Source: an uncultured beta proteobacterium
Lineage (GTDB): Bacteria; Pseudomonadota; Gammaproteobacteria; Burkholderiales; Burkholderiaceae_C
Length of the DNA: 45,315 nucleotides
NCBI GenBank assembly: GCA_903909815.1
Contig: CAIVXG010000163.1
Coordinates: 1-45,315 of the forward strand
Direction of reading: 5' to 3'
In this document: positions 15,506-24,882 of the stretch, piece by piece
Layout: each line of letters starts with the position of its first letter
How positions within the stretch are numbered: the first letter of the stretch is position 1
Translations under genes and position numbers: made by a program
The notes under the pieces: model-generated
What the model was told of the DNA's origin: nothing
The model's input: only the letters and a program-made list of their open reading frames with translations
Databases searched by the model: none

Positions 15506-17962
15506 TCAATGTTTGACCGACGCCACGGCGCCATGTGCTGCGACCTCTACCCCGGCCGTGGCAACGGGCGCAACCGTCGCCACCGGTTCATCGTCGGGCA
15601 AGGGCGTCGGCATGCGCTCCAACGCGAGCTCCAGCACCTTGTCAATCCACTTCACCGGAATGATCTCCAGACCGTCCTTGACGTTTTCAGGGATATCCTG
15701 CAAGTCCTTGGCATTTTCCTCCGGGATCAGCACCGTCTTGATACCGCCGCGCAGGGCCGCGAGCAGCTTTTCCTTGAGCCCGCCAATCGCTGTGACCTCG
15801 CCGCGCAGGGTGATCTCGCCGGTCATGGCCACGTCCGCGCGCACCGGGATGCCAGTCAACGCCGACACAAACGCGGTGGTCAACGCCGCTCCGGCGCTGG
15901 GCCCATCCTTGGGCGTGGCGCCATCGGGCACGTGGATGTGAATGTCCTTCTTCTCGAACACCTCGTCCTTGATTCCAAGACGACGCGCACGACTACGCAC
16001 CACCGTGCGCGCGGCTTCAACTGATTCCTTCATGACATCGCCCAGCGAGCCGGTGCGGGTGATGACACCCTTGCCCGGCGTCAGCGCCGCTTCGATCGTG
16101 AGCAGGTCGCCACCGACTTCGGTCCACGCCAGACCCACCACCTGCCCGACCTGGTTCTGCAACTCGGCCCGGCCAAAGGAGTACTTGCGCACGCCCAGAA
16201 AATCATTCAGATTCTCGCCCGTGACCCGGACTTTGCCCGACATCTTCTTCAGCAACATGCCCTTGACCACCTTGCGGCAAATCTTGGAGAGTTCGCGCTC
16301 AAGCGAGCGCACGCCCGCCTCACGCGTGTAGTAGCGCACGATGTCGCGCACCGCCTCTTCAGTCACTTCCAGTTCTTCTTCCTTGACACCATTGTTCGTG
16401 ATCTGTTTGGGCAACAGGAACTTGAGCGCGATGCTGGTCTTCTCGTCCTCGGTATAGCCCGACAAGCGGATCACTTCCATGCGGTCCAGCAGGGCCGCCG
16501 GGATGTTCATCGAGTTGGACGTGGCCACGAACATGACATCGCTCAAGTCAAAGTCGACCTCAACGTAGTGGTCGCCAAACTTGTGGTTTTGTTCCGGATC
16601 GAGCACCTCAAGCAGGGCGCTTGAGGGGTCGCCACGAAAATCAGTTCCGAGCTTGTCGATTTCATCGAGCAGGAACAAGGGATTGCGGGTGCCGACCTTG
16701 CCCAGACTCTGCAGCACCTTGCCCGGCAGTGCGCCGATGTAGGTGCGTCTATGCCCGCGAATCTCGGCCTCGTCGCGCATGCCGCCCAGCGCCATGCGCA
16801 CGTACTTGCGGCCCGTGGCCTTGGCGATGGACTGCCCCAACGAGGTTTTGCCCACGCCCGGTGGGCCGACCAGACACAAGATCGGCGCCTTTACTTTTTC
16901 CACGCGCTGCTGCACCGCGAGGTATTCCACGATGCGGTCCTTCACCTTTTCCAGGCCGAAATGGTCTTCATTGAGCACACCTTCGGCGTGCCCCAGATCG
17001 TGCTTGATCTTGGTCTTCTTGCTCCAGGGCAGCGAGGTCAGCACGTCGATGTAGTTGCGCACCACTGTGGCCTCGGCCGACATTGGCGACATGAGCTTGA
17101 GCTTCTTGAACTCGCCTTCGGCTTTCTTCAGCGCATCCTTGGGCATCTTGGCGAACTTGATCTTCTTTTCGATCTCGTCCAGGTCTGAGCCCTCTTCACC
17201 TTCGCCAAGCTCCTTCTGAATCGCCTTGACCTGCTCGTTCAGGTAGAAGTCGCGCTGGTTCTTCTCCATCTGGCGTTTGACGCGCCCGCGGATCTTCTTG
17301 TCCACGTTGAGAATGTCCACTTCGCGTTCCAGCTGTTCGAACAGGTTTTCCAGTCGCGCCCGGATGTCGGCCAGAGCCAGCACGGATTGCTTCTGATCCA
17401 GTTTCAGCGGCAAGTGTGCGGCGATGGTATCGGCCAAGCGCCCGGCATCGTCGATGCTGGAGATCGATGTCAGAATTTCAGGTGGAATCTTCTTGTTGAG
17501 TTTGACATAGAGGTCAAACTGCTGCATCACGGCACGGCGCAAAGCCTCCACCTCACGCCCCTGCGCCACGGCCTTGGCGCCAGCGCCTTCCACCGGCGCT
17601 GCAATCGGCGTCACGTTGGCCGTGAAGTGCGACTCGCTGTCGTCGATCTGATTCACGCTCGCGCGCTGCTGCCCTTCCACCAGCACCTTGACGGTGCCAT
17701 CGGGCAACTTGAGCATCTGCAAGATGGTGGCGATGCACCCCACCTCGAACATGTCAGAGACCGTGGGTTCATCCTTGGCTGCGGTCTTTTGCGCCACCAG
17801 CATGATGCGGCGTTCCGCTTCCATCGCGGCTTCCAGCGCCTTGATGCTCTTGGGGCGACCGACGAACAGCGGGATCACCATATGCGGAAACACCACCACA
17901 TCGCGCAAAGGCAGCAAGGGCAGTTCAAGGGCAATAGCAGGCAGTTGGGTTTGTCCGGACAT
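15506..17962 (-). CDS. lon: ATP-dependent Lon protease
   Basis: This 818-residue cytoplasmic AAA+ serine protease of the LonA class degrades misfolded and regulatory proteins. The N-terminal substrate-binding domain begins LPLLPLRDVVVFPHMVIPLFVGR. The AAA+ module has Walker A GPPGVGKTS near residue 367 and Walker B FLLDEIDKLG. The C-terminal protease domain has the catalytic serine in PKDGPSAG near residue 687 and the lysine in GGLKEKLLAA. The length is slightly above E. coli Lon (784), owing to an alanine/valine-rich tail. It is the last member of the tig-clpP-clpX-lon order. AAAGGA precedes the ATG, and a heat-shock-type promoter lies just upstream. Confidence 0.98.
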   Translation of the reverse strand: MSGQTQLPAIALELPLLPLRDVVVFPHMVIPLFVGRPKSIKALEAAMEAERRIMLVAQKTAAKDEPTVSDMFEVGCIATILQMLKLPDGTVKVLVEGQQRASVNQIDDSESHFTANVTPIAAPVEGAGAKAVAQGREVEALRRAVMQQFDLYVKLNKKIPPEILTSISSIDDAGRLADTIAAHLPLKLDQKQSVLALADIRARLENLFEQLEREVDILNVDKKIRGRVKRQMEKNQRDFYLNEQVKAIQKELGEGEEGSDLDEIEKKIKFAKMPKDALKKAEGEFKKLKLMSPMSAEATVVRNYIDVLTSLPWSKKTKIKHDLGHAEGVLNEDHFGLEKVKDRIVEYLAVQQRVEKVKAPILCLVGPPGVGKTSLGQSIAKATGRKYVRMALGGMRDEAEIRGHRRTYIGALPGKVLQSLGKVGTRNPLFLLDEIDKLGTDFRGDPSSALLEVLDPEQNHKFGDHYVEVDFDLSDVMFVATSNSMNIPAALLDRMEVIRLSGYTEDEKTSIALKFLLPKQITNNGVKEEELEVTEEAVRDIVRYYTREAGVRSLERELSKICRKVVKGMLLKKMSGKVRVTGENLNDFLGVRKYSFGRAELQNQVGQVVGLAWTEVGGDLLTIEAALTPGKGVITRTGSLGDVMKESVEAARTVVRSRARRLGIKDEVFEKKDIHIHVPDGATPKDGPSAGAALTTAFVSALTGIPVRADVAMTGEITLRGEVTAIGGLKEKLLAALRGGIKTVLIPEENAKDLQDIPENVKDGLEIIPVKWIDKVLELALERMPTPLPDDEPVATVAPVATAGVEVAAHGAVASVKH

Positions 17963-17987
17963 GGGAATCCTTTAAGTTACCTGTTGA

Positions 17988-18015
17988 ATATGGTTCGGCC
18001 TGCGGCAATTTCAAG
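17988..18015 (-). promoter_or_regulatory. Sigma-32 (heat-shock) promoter of lon
   Basis: On the minus strand CTTGAAA (18015-18009) is a perfect match to the sigma-32 -35 consensus. After about 13-15 bp it is followed by AACCATAT (17995-17988), which matches CCCCATnT at six of eight positions. Transcription would start about 18 nt before the lon ATG, leaving just enough room for its ribosome site. Confidence 0.65.
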
Positions 18016-18084
18016 CCGCCGGCGAGCTCAGTTGAGACTGTAGTTGAAAGCGCCTCGCGCCATCAGCCCAAAGTAGTTGACCGT

Positions 18085-19350
18085 TCAAGCCTTCTTCGCG
18101 GCTTCACGATACACCAACAGCGGCGGCTTGTTGTCTTCGATCGTCGATTCATCCACCACAACCTTGTCCACGTTGGGGCTATTGGGCAGATCAAACATGG
18201 TGTCGATCAGCGACTGCTCAAGGATGGAGCGCAAGCCTCGTGCTCCGGTCTTGCGCGTCAACGCCTTGCGCGCGATGGCCTTGAGCGCCGACGGGCGCAC
18301 CTCCAGCTCCACGCCCTCCATGGCCAGCAGCTTGGCGTATTGCTTGACCAGCGCGTTTTTCGGCTCGGTCAAAATCTGCACCAAGGCATCCTCGCTCAAT
18401 TCGGACAGTGTCGCCACCACCGGCATGCGCCCCACCAATTCGGGAATCAAACCAAACTTGACCAGATCCTCAGGCTCGACTTCCTTGAAGGCTTCGGTCA
18501 GGCTGCGCTGTTTCTTGCTCATGACCGTTGCGCCAAAACCCATGCCCGATGATTCCGTGCGGTTTTCGATCACCTTCTCTAGGCCGAAAAAAGCGCCGCC
18601 GCAGATGAACAGGATGTTGGTGGTATCGACCTGCACAAAGTCCTGGTTCGGATGCTTGCGACCGCCCTGCGGCGGCACGCTGGCCATGGTGCCTTCGATC
18701 AGTTTGAGCAGGGCCTGCTGCACCCCTTCACCCGACACGTCGCGGGTGATGGAGGGGTTGTCGGACTTGCGTGAAATCTTGTCGATCTCGTCGATATACA
18801 CGATGCCGCGCTGGGCCCGTTCGACCTCGTAATTGCAGCTTTGGAGCAGCTTGAGCACGATGTTTTCCACGTCCTCACCCACGTACCCGGCTTCGGTCAA
18901 CGTGGTGGCGTCGGCCATGACGAAGGGTACATTGAGCATGCGCGCCAGGGTCTGGGCCAGCAAAGTCTTGCCTGAACCCGTGGGTCCGATCAGCAGGATG
19001 TTGCTCTTGGACAATTCGATATCGTCCTTGGCGCTTTTCTCCTGATGCCGCAAGCGCTTGTAATGGTTGTATACGGCCACCGACAGGGTACGCTTGGCGA
19101 CCTCCTGACCAATGACGTAGTTGTCCAGATTGGCCTTGATTTCGGCGGGCGTGGGCAGATCACTCTTCTCGTCCTTGCCGGACGCATTCCCGGGCAATTC
19201 ATCCCGGATGATGTCGTTGCAAAGGTCAATGCACTCGTCGCAGATGAAGACCGACGGGCCGGCGATCAGTTTCTTGACCTCGTGCTGACTCTTTCCGCAA
19301 AACGAACAGAAGAGCGATTTTTCGCCCGAGGAGCCCTTTTTTTCGGCCAT
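18085..19350 (-). CDS. clpX: ATP-dependent Clp protease ATP-binding subunit ClpX
   Basis: This 421-residue AAA+ unfoldase feeds substrates to ClpP. The N-terminal zinc-binding domain has two CxxC pairs (CSFC and CDEC within residues 15-45). The ATPase has Walker A GPTGSGKT and Walker [11 protein letters not shown], the pore loop GYVGEDV, and the sensor/arginine region near [10 protein letters not shown] (here [10 protein letters not shown]). The length is that of E. coli ClpX (424). It lies 86 bp after clpP and is probably cotranscribed with it. Confidence 0.98.
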   Translation of the reverse strand: MAEKKGSSGEKSLFCSFCGKSQHEVKKLIAGPSVFICDECIDLCNDIIRDELPGNASGKDEKSDLPTPAEIKANLDNYVIGQEVAKRTLSVAVYNHYKRLRHQEKSAKDDIELSKSNILLIGPTGSGKTLLAQTLARMLNVPFVMADATTLTEAGYVGEDVENIVLKLLQSCNYEVERAQRGIVYIDEIDKISRKSDNPSITRDVSGEGVQQALLKLIEGTMASVPPQGGRKHPNQDFVQVDTTNILFICGGAFFGLEKVIENRTESSGMGFGATVMSKKQRSLTEAFKEVEPEDLVKFGLIPELVGRMPVVATLSELSEDALVQILTEPKNALVKQYAKLLAMEGVELEVRPSALKAIARKALTRKTGARGLRSILEQSLIDTMFDLPNSPNVDKVVVDESTIEDNKPPLLVYREAAKKA

Positions 19351-19436
19351 GAAGTGGGTGCCTTTGATGGAAAGTTGGCAAATGATACTGAAAGCTGCAG
19401 CACCCAGTTCGGGCGCGGCAGCGGCTCCGGCGCGGA

Positions 19437-20045
19437 TCAGGGACGCTTGGCAATCACCTGATCGATCAGGCCGTACTCTTTGGCCTCATCAGCGGACAGG
19501 AAGTAGTCGCGTTCTGTATCGCGCGCAATGCGGTCCAGAGGTTGGCCCGTGCGGTCCGCCAAGATCTTGTTGAGTTGCTCGCGCGTCTTGAGAATTTCTC
19601 GTGCCTGGATTTCGATTTCCGTGGCCTGGCCCTGCGATCCACCCGAGGGCTGATGGATCATGACCTTGGAATTGGGCAGCGAAAATCGCTTGCCTTTGGC
19701 GCCGGCGGCCAGCAAGAACGCGCCCATGCTCGCGGCCATTCCGGTGCACAGGGTGGAGACGTCGGGCTTGATGAAATTCATGGTGTCGAAAATGGCCATG
19801 CCCGCACTCACTGAGCCGCCAGGAGAGTTGATGTAGAACGAGATGTCCTTGTCCGGATTCTCGCTCTCCAGGAACAGCAACTGCGCCACGACCAGATTGG
19901 CAACATAGTCGTTCACCGGGCCCACTAAAAAGATCACCCGTTCCTTGAGCAGGCGCGAGTAGATGTCGTAGGACCGTTCACCCCGACCCGATTGCTCGAT
20001 GACCATGGGAACCATGCCCAAACCTTGTGTTTCCAGTGCGCTCAT
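19437..20045 (-). CDS. clpP: ATP-dependent Clp protease proteolytic subunit ClpP
   Basis: This is the 202-residue serine protease that forms the double-heptamer chamber of ClpXP/ClpAP. The catalytic triad is visible: Ser106 in [10 protein letters not shown], His131 in MIHQPSGG and Asp180 in [11 protein letters not shown]. Their spacing is identical to E. coli Ser111, His136 and Asp185. GGAG precedes the ATG. The gene lies 100 bp after tig; a strong hairpin occupies that gap. Confidence 0.98.
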   Translation of the reverse strand: MSALETQGLGMVPMVIEQSGRGERSYDIYSRLLKERVIFLVGPVNDYVANLVVAQLLFLESENPDKDISFYINSPGGSVSAGMAIFDTMNFIKPDVSTLCTGMAASMGAFLLAAGAKGKRFSLPNSKVMIHQPSGGSQGQATEIEIQAREILKTREQLNKILADRTGQPLDRIARDTERDYFLSADEAKEYGLIDQVIAKRP

Positions 20046-20079
20046 GTGTTCTCCAAAAAAATATCAGTCCCAATGAATG

Positions 20080-20107
20080 GGGGCTTGCACCCCAAAGTGC
20101 AAGCCCC
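20080..20107 (-). other. Strong hairpin between tig and clpP
   Basis: GGGGCTTGCAC and its perfect complement GTGCAAGCCCC flank a six-base loop, an 11-bp GC-rich stem. On the minus strand a run of seven T (20060-20054) comes only about 20 bases after the stem, so it is not a textbook terminator. It may attenuate tig read-through into clpP, or protect transcript ends. Confidence 0.6.
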
Positions 20108-20145
20108 GGACCTCAAATCATTGCCAGCGGCCCAGACCATCCGGA

Positions 20146-21456
20146 TCAGGACTGACCCATCAGTTCGTCAAAGCTCACGCTCTTGAGGCTGACCTTGGCT
20201 TGCGACAGAATGAAGTCGGTCACGTTGTTCTCCAGCACGATGGCCTGCACCTCACCCATGCGGTCGCCGTCGCCGTAGTACCAACGCACCACGTCTGCGG
20301 GCTTTTCGTAGCTGGCAGCCAACTCGTCGATGTGCGTCTTGATCTGCTCGGGCTTGGCCTGCAGGTCATGACTGCGCACCAGTTCAGCCACGGCCAGCCC
20401 CAGGCGCACGCGGCGCTCGGCCTGTGGGCGGAAGATTTCCTCGGGGATCGGTGCCTTGTCGGCGTCCTTCACGCCGCGCTGCTTCAGGTCCGCACGTGCG
20501 CCTTCGATCAGGCGCGCCACTTCGGACTGGACCGCAGACTTGGGACAATCGAGTTCGGCCCGGGTCAGCAACGCGTCCATCGCCGCCTGCTTGTTGCGCG
20601 ACAGCAGACGAAACTTCACTTCCCGCTCCAGATTCTTGCGGATGTCGGAGCGCAGGCCTTCGACCGTGGCGTCCTCAATCCCCAGAAGCTTGGCCAAAGC
20701 GCCATTCACTTCGGGCAAATGGGCTTCTTCAATCTTGTGCACCGTCACCATGAAGTCGGCGGTCTTGCCCGCGACGTCCTTGCCATGGTAATCAGCGGGG
20801 AATGCCAACGGGAAAGTCTTGCTTTCACCGGCCTTCATGCCAGCCGTGGCTTCTTCGAATTCCTTGAGCATCTGGCCATCGCCCAGGATGAACTGATAGC
20901 CCTCGGCCTTGCCGCCGGCAAACGGTTCACCATCGATCTTGCCCTCGAAGTCCACGCTGACGCGGTCGCCGATTTGCGCCGCGCCAGACTGCGGGCGCAA
21001 GGCAAAAGTGCGGCGCTGTTTGCGCAAGATTTCCAGCGTCTTGTCAATCGCCGCATCCGTGACTTCGGAGGAAAGCTTTTCCACTTCGGCGCCTGACAGG
21101 TCGGCCAGCTTCACCTCCGGATAAACCTCGAACAGCGCGTCAAAGGCCATTTCGCCCTCGGGCGCAGCGTCCTTTTCGGTGATGCGTGGCTGGCCCGCGA
21201 CGCGCAGCTTAGCTTCGTTCGCGGCATTGGCAAATGCCTCGCCCACCTTGTCGTTCATGACTTCGTGCTGCACCGAATAGCCGTAGCGTTGCGCCACCAC
21301 GGTCATGGGCACCTTGCCCGGACGAAAACCGTCCATCTTGACGGTGCGAGCCAAGCGCTTCAGGCGTGAATTGATTTCCGCCTGAATGACGGCGACGGGC
21401 AGCGTCAACGTCATCTTGCGTTCGAGTTTTTCTAGTGTTTCAACAGTCACGGCCAT
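20146..21456 (-). CDS. tig: Trigger factor
   Basis: This 436-residue ribosome-associated chaperone is also a peptidyl-prolyl isomerase. The N-terminal ribosome-binding domain holds the GFRPGKVP signature (here DGFRPGKVPMTVV). A FKBP-type isomerase domain follows (about 150-240, GDRVSVDFEGKIDGEPFAGGKAEGY contains its core), then the helical C-terminal chaperone domain. The frame is open upstream into the tRNA-Leu gene. The start at 21456 (MAVTVETLEK) is chosen because AGGAG lies seven bases before it; a second ATG at 21459 directly precedes it. It heads the protein-quality-control cluster with clpP, clpX and lon. Confidence 0.97.
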   Translation of the reverse strand: MAVTVETLEKLERKMTLTLPVAVIQAEINSRLKRLARTVKMDGFRPGKVPMTVVAQRYGYSVQHEVMNDKVGEAFANAANEAKLRVAGQPRITEKDAAPEGEMAFDALFEVYPEVKLADLSGAEVEKLSSEVTDAAIDKTLEILRKQRRTFALRPQSGAAQIGDRVSVDFEGKIDGEPFAGGKAEGYQFILGDGQMLKEFEEATAGMKAGESKTFPLAFPADYHGKDVAGKTADFMVTVHKIEEAHLPEVNGALAKLLGIEDATVEGLRSDIRKNLEREVKFRLLSRNKQAAMDALLTRAELDCPKSAVQSEVARLIEGARADLKQRGVKDADKAPIPEEIFRPQAERRVRLGLAVAELVRSHDLQAKPEQIKTHIDELAASYEKPADVVRWYYGDGDRMGEVQAIVLENNVTDFILSQAKVSLKSVSFDELMGQS

Positions 21457-21532
21457 CATGATTCTCCTAATGTGACGGGGCAAGGCGACGCGTTGGACGG
21501 CGTTCCTGCTCCCCAAAATTTCCAAACTTTTC

Positions 21533-21619
21533 TGGTGCGCGGGGCGGGACTCGAACCCGCACATCCTTGCGGACGTCAGGACCTAAACCTGGTGCGTCTA
21601 CCAATTTCGCCACCCGCGC
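21533..21619 (-). tRNA. tRNA-Leu(UAG)
   Basis: The minus strand reads GCGCGGGTGGCGAAATTGG at the 5' end, has anticodon arm CCAGG-TTTAGGT-CCTG with UAG, a long class II variable arm (ACGTCCGCAAGGATGT), and a T-arm GCGGG TTCGAGT CCCGC. The acceptor 3' strand CCCGCGC is followed by ACCA. The tRNA is 87 nt with encoded CCA. It lies 76 bp upstream of tig on the same strand and may share its transcript. Unlike the UAA isoacceptor at 11720-12051 it has no intron. Confidence 0.95.
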
Positions 21620-21625
21620 GAAGAA

Positions 21626-21655
21626 ATACAAAGCGACCGGCATTGGCGCTTGCAA
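21626..21655 (-). promoter_or_regulatory. Putative promoter of tRNA-Leu(UAG)/tig
   Basis: On the minus strand TTGCAA (21655-21650), an 18-bp spacer and TTGTAT (21631-21626) place the start of transcription at about the 5' end of the tRNA. Confidence 0.45.
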
Positions 21656-21747
21656 GCAGGCTCGCAAGCCACCCAACCAGGCGCCTGAAATCGGTCAACC
21701 GCGTATTTTACTTGCAACCGCCACTCCCGGGGGCCGACAATCAGACG

Positions 21748-22620
21748 GTGAACCCTTCCGCCTCTACTGCACCCGCGCCCTCCGAGCACTACGAAAACTT
21801 TCCCGTGGCCTCGGTGCTGTGCCCGCCCAGGATCCGTCCTGCGGTGTCGGCACTGTATTGGTTTGCCCGCACCGCCGACGACCTGGCGGACGAAGGTGAC
21901 GCCAGCGCCGAGGAACGATTGACCGACTTGGCACAATTTCGCTCCGACCTGGTATGCGTGGCCGACGGCCAAAGCCACAGTGGACGCTGGCCCCATGTGT
22001 TCGTCCCGCTGCAAGGCGCACTGCAACGCTTTGCCTTGCCCCTGTCTTTGCTATTGGACCTGCTCGACGCCTTTGAGCAGGATGTCGCCAAGACCCGCGA
22101 TCGGTTGGGCTACGCCGATGAAGCGGAACTGCTGGACTATTGCCGCCGCTCGGCCAACCCGGTGGGCCGACTGCTGCTGCACCTGTACGGTGTGAACGAT
22201 GGCGCATCGCTACGCCAAAGCGACGCCATCTGCACGGCTTTGCAGCTCATCAACTTTTGGCAGGACCTGAGCCGCGACATTCCGCGGGGGCGCCATTACC
22301 TGCCGGCGGCCGACTGCGCGAAGCAGGGTGTCGGCGCGGGCGAATTGGAGGCTCTGCAGCAAACCCCCGCGAGCACCCGCCTGATCGCCCAACAATGCCA
22401 GTGCGCGCGCGCCCTGATGCAAAGCGGCGCGCGACTGGTGCACACCGTGCCCGATCGCGCCGGTTGGGAGCTGCGCCTGGTGGTACAGGGAGGTTTGCGC
22501 ATTCTGGACAAGATCGAACACAGGGCCTTCGCCACACTCGCGTATCGACCCCAACTCAACGCCTGGGACTTCTGTGTGATGCTGTGGCGAGCCTTGTGGA
22601 TGCGCGCACCCCGGCGCTGA
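21748..22620 (+). CDS. hpnC: Squalene synthase HpnC
   Basis: This 290-residue member of the squalene/phytoene synthase family is the HpnC of the three-enzyme bacterial squalene route, which converts presqualene diphosphate to hydroxysqualene. Both aspartate-rich motifs are visible: ARTADDLADE near residue 50 and FWQDLSRDIPRGRHYLP near 165. The start is taken as GTG at 21748 (MNPSAS); the only upstream ATG in frame would place the coding sequence across the divergent tRNA-Leu gene. It is the first of three adjacent genes for squalene formation. Confidence 0.88.
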   Translation: MNPSASTAPAPSEHYENFPVASVLCPPRIRPAVSALYWFARTADDLADEGDASAEERLTDLAQFRSDLVCVADGQSHSGRWPHVFVPLQGALQRFALPLSLLLDLLDAFEQDVAKTRDRLGYADEAELLDYCRRSANPVGRLLLHLYGVNDGASLRQSDAICTALQLINFWQDLSRDIPRGRHYLPAADCAKQGVGAGELEALQQTPASTRLIAQQCQCARALMQSGARLVHTVPDRAGWELRLVVQGGLRILDKIEHRAFATLAYRPQLNAWDFCVMLWRALWMRAPRR

Positions 22621-22704
22621 ATCGGTCAGCGGGAGTCGCTGCATGGCACAGCGGTGCCCCGGTCGTATTCCCTGTATAAACTCGGGGCTCCCAACCCGCA
22701 TGCC

Positions 22705-23556
22705 ATGAAGCCACAAGACTACGTTCAACAAAAAGCCGCCGCCTCGGGCAGCAGCTTTTACTACGCCTTCCTGTTTTTGCCGCCGCCCAGGCGCGCAGCG
22801 ATCACGGCGTTCTACGCATTTTGCCGCGAGGTGGACGACGTCGTGGACGAGGCGGCAGATCTGGGGGTGGCGCAGACCAAGCTGGCCTGGTGGCAGGGCG
22901 AAGTGAGCAAGGCATTTTCTGGCACGGCCAGTCACCCGGTGACACAGGCGCTGATGCCGTGGACGCAGACCTTCGGCATCGAGCAGCGCCAACTGCAGGC
23001 GGTGATCGAAGGCTGCCAGATGGATCTGCAACAGACCCGCTATCTGGATTTTCCAGGATTGCAAAGCTACTGCCACCTAGTCGCCGGTGTGGTGGGCGAA
23101 GTGGCGGCTCAAATCTTTGGCCAGACGCAGGAGCAGACCACCCAATACGCACACCGCCTGGGGCTGGCGTTCCAGCTCACCAACATCATTCGCGACGTGG
23201 GCGAGGACGCCATGCGCGGGCGCATCTACCTGCCCATGAGCGAGTTGCAGCGGTTTGACGTGAAGGCGCACGAGTTGCTCAAGCGCGAAGACAGCGCGGA
23301 ATTTCAGCAACGCTTTGTCGCACTGATGCAGTTCCAGGCGCAGCGCGCGCACCGCCTTTATGACGAGGCGCTGGCGCTGCTGCCGCCAGCCGATCGACGC
23401 ACGCAAAAGCCCGGCCTGATGATGGCCAGCATCTACCGCGCCCTGCTGCGCGAAATCGAGCGCGACAACTTTCGCGTGCTGCATCAGCGCGTGAGCCTGA
23501 CGCCGCTGCGCAAGCTGTGGCTGGCGTGGAAGGTGCAAGCGCTGGGCCGTCTGTAG
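22705..23556 (+). CDS. hpnD: Presqualene diphosphate synthase HpnD
   Basis: This 283-residue squalene/phytoene synthase homologue condenses two farnesyl diphosphates to presqualene diphosphate. The paired motifs FCREVDDVVDE (about residue 40) and NIIRDVGEDAMRGRIYLP (about residue 160) bind the diphosphates through magnesium. The ATG at 22705 (MKPQDYVQQKAAASGSS) is the family start; the frame extends a little upstream to a GTG. It lies 84 bp after hpnC and 24 bp before hpnE. Confidence 0.9.
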   Translation: MKPQDYVQQKAAASGSSFYYAFLFLPPPRRAAITAFYAFCREVDDVVDEAADLGVAQTKLAWWQGEVSKAFSGTASHPVTQALMPWTQTFGIEQRQLQAVIEGCQMDLQQTRYLDFPGLQSYCHLVAGVVGEVAAQIFGQTQEQTTQYAHRLGLAFQLTNIIRDVGEDAMRGRIYLPMSELQRFDVKAHELLKREDSAEFQQRFVALMQFQAQRAHRLYDEALALLPPADRRTQKPGLMMASIYRALLREIERDNFRVLHQRVSLTPLRKLWLAWKVQALGRL

Positions 23557-23580
23557 CCGCAGCCTGCTCATGCAAGCGCC

Positions 23581-24858
23581 ATGAACATCGCCATCATCGG
23601 CGCCGGCTGGTCCGGGCTTGCGGCCGCTGTGAAGGCCAAGCAGGCCGGCAACGAGGTCACCGTATTCGAAGCATCGAGACATCTGGGTGGTCGAGCGCGA
23701 GCCCTGAGCACCACTTTGCCCGATGGCCAACGCGTGATGCTGGACAACGGCCAGCACATCCTGATCGGCGCCTACCAGCAGACCCTGAAGTTGATGCGCG
23801 AGGTGGGTGTGGACCCCGAGTCAGCCTTGGCGCGCTTGCCGCTCACGCTGCAATTTCCCAACGGCAGCGGAATAAAGTTGCCGCTGCTGCGCGCGCCCTG
23901 GGACGCGCTCATCGGCATCGCCTCGGCGCGCGGCTGGACTTGGGGCGACAAGTTGTCGCTGCTGCAGGCCGCGGCGCGCTGGCAATGGCGCGGCTTTTCT
24001 TGTCCCGAAGACCTCACGGTGGCGCGTTTATGCCAGTCCTTGAGCGCCAAGGTGATGCGCGAGCTGATCGAGCCGCTGTGCGTGTCGGCCTTGAACACGC
24101 CCGCACAGCGCGCCAGTGCCCCGGTGTTTTTGCGGGTGCTGCAGGACAGTCTTTTTGCCCCCGGGGGCTCGAATCTGCTGCTGCCGCGGGTCGATCTGTC
24201 GGCCTGCTTTCCCGACGCTGGCGCGCGCTGGCTGGAGGACCGCGGTGGCCGCGTGATGCGAGGCGAACGCGTAGTGTCGCTCAGTCCGGTGCCGTGCGGC
24301 TGGCAGGTGCAGGGCGAAGTCTTTGATCAGGTGGTGTTGGCGGTGAGCGCCACCGACGCCGTGCGGTTGCTGGAGCAAACCCAACCGGGCTTACCCGCGG
24401 CGCTGGCGCAAGGCTTGCAAAACTGGAGCACGAGGGCACAGGCGCTGCAGTTCGAAGCCATCACCACGGTGTACGCCTTTGGTCGCGGTGCGCGGCTGGC
24501 GCAGCCCATGCTGGCCCTGCGCAGCGATGCGGCCAATCCGGCCCAGTTCGCATTTGACCGGGGCCAACTGAACGGGCCCACGGGCTTGATCGCGCTGGTG
24601 GTCAGCGCCAGCGCGGGTGAGCGCGACGTCATCCAATCTCAGGTGCTGGTGCAGGCACGTCAACAACTTGGATTGGAATTGCAGGCGCTGCGCAGTGTCA
24701 CCGAAAAGCGTGCCACTTTTGCCTGCACTGCGGGTCTGCTGCGCCCCGCCATGGAGATCGCGCCGGGTCTGCGCGCCTGCGGCGACTATGTGGCCGGCCC
24801 CTACCCCGCCACGCTCGAAGGAGCCGTGCGCAGCGGGCTGAATACGATAAGCTGTTGA
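23581..24858 (+). CDS. hpnE: Hydroxysqualene dehydroxylase HpnE
   Basis: This 425-residue FAD-dependent amine-oxidase-fold protein reduces hydroxysqualene to squalene, the third step of the HpnCDE route. The N-terminal FAD motif is IAIIGAGWSGLAAAVKAKQAGNEVTVFEAS, followed by GGRARAL. The C-terminal FAD-contact segment is ACGDYVAGPYPATLEGAVRSG. Its place directly after hpnC and hpnD supports this over phytoene desaturase. No squalene-hopene cyclase gene follows in the window, so the fate of squalene cannot be told here. Confidence 0.88.
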   Translation: MNIAIIGAGWSGLAAAVKAKQAGNEVTVFEASRHLGGRARALSTTLPDGQRVMLDNGQHILIGAYQQTLKLMREVGVDPESALARLPLTLQFPNGSGIKLPLLRAPWDALIGIASARGWTWGDKLSLLQAAARWQWRGFSCPEDLTVARLCQSLSAKVMRELIEPLCVSALNTPAQRASAPVFLRVLQDSLFAPGGSNLLLPRVDLSACFPDAGARWLEDRGGRVMRGERVVSLSPVPCGWQVQGEVFDQVVLAVSATDAVRLLEQTQPGLPAALAQGLQNWSTRAQALQFEAITTVYAFGRGARLAQPMLALRSDAANPAQFAFDRGQLNGPTGLIALVVSASAGERDVIQSQVLVQARQQLGLELQALRSVTEKRATFACTAGLLRPAMEIAPGLRACGDYVAGPYPATLEGAVRSGLNTISC

Positions 24859-24882
24859 ACTGTCGTCACCGCGAGGTCTACT

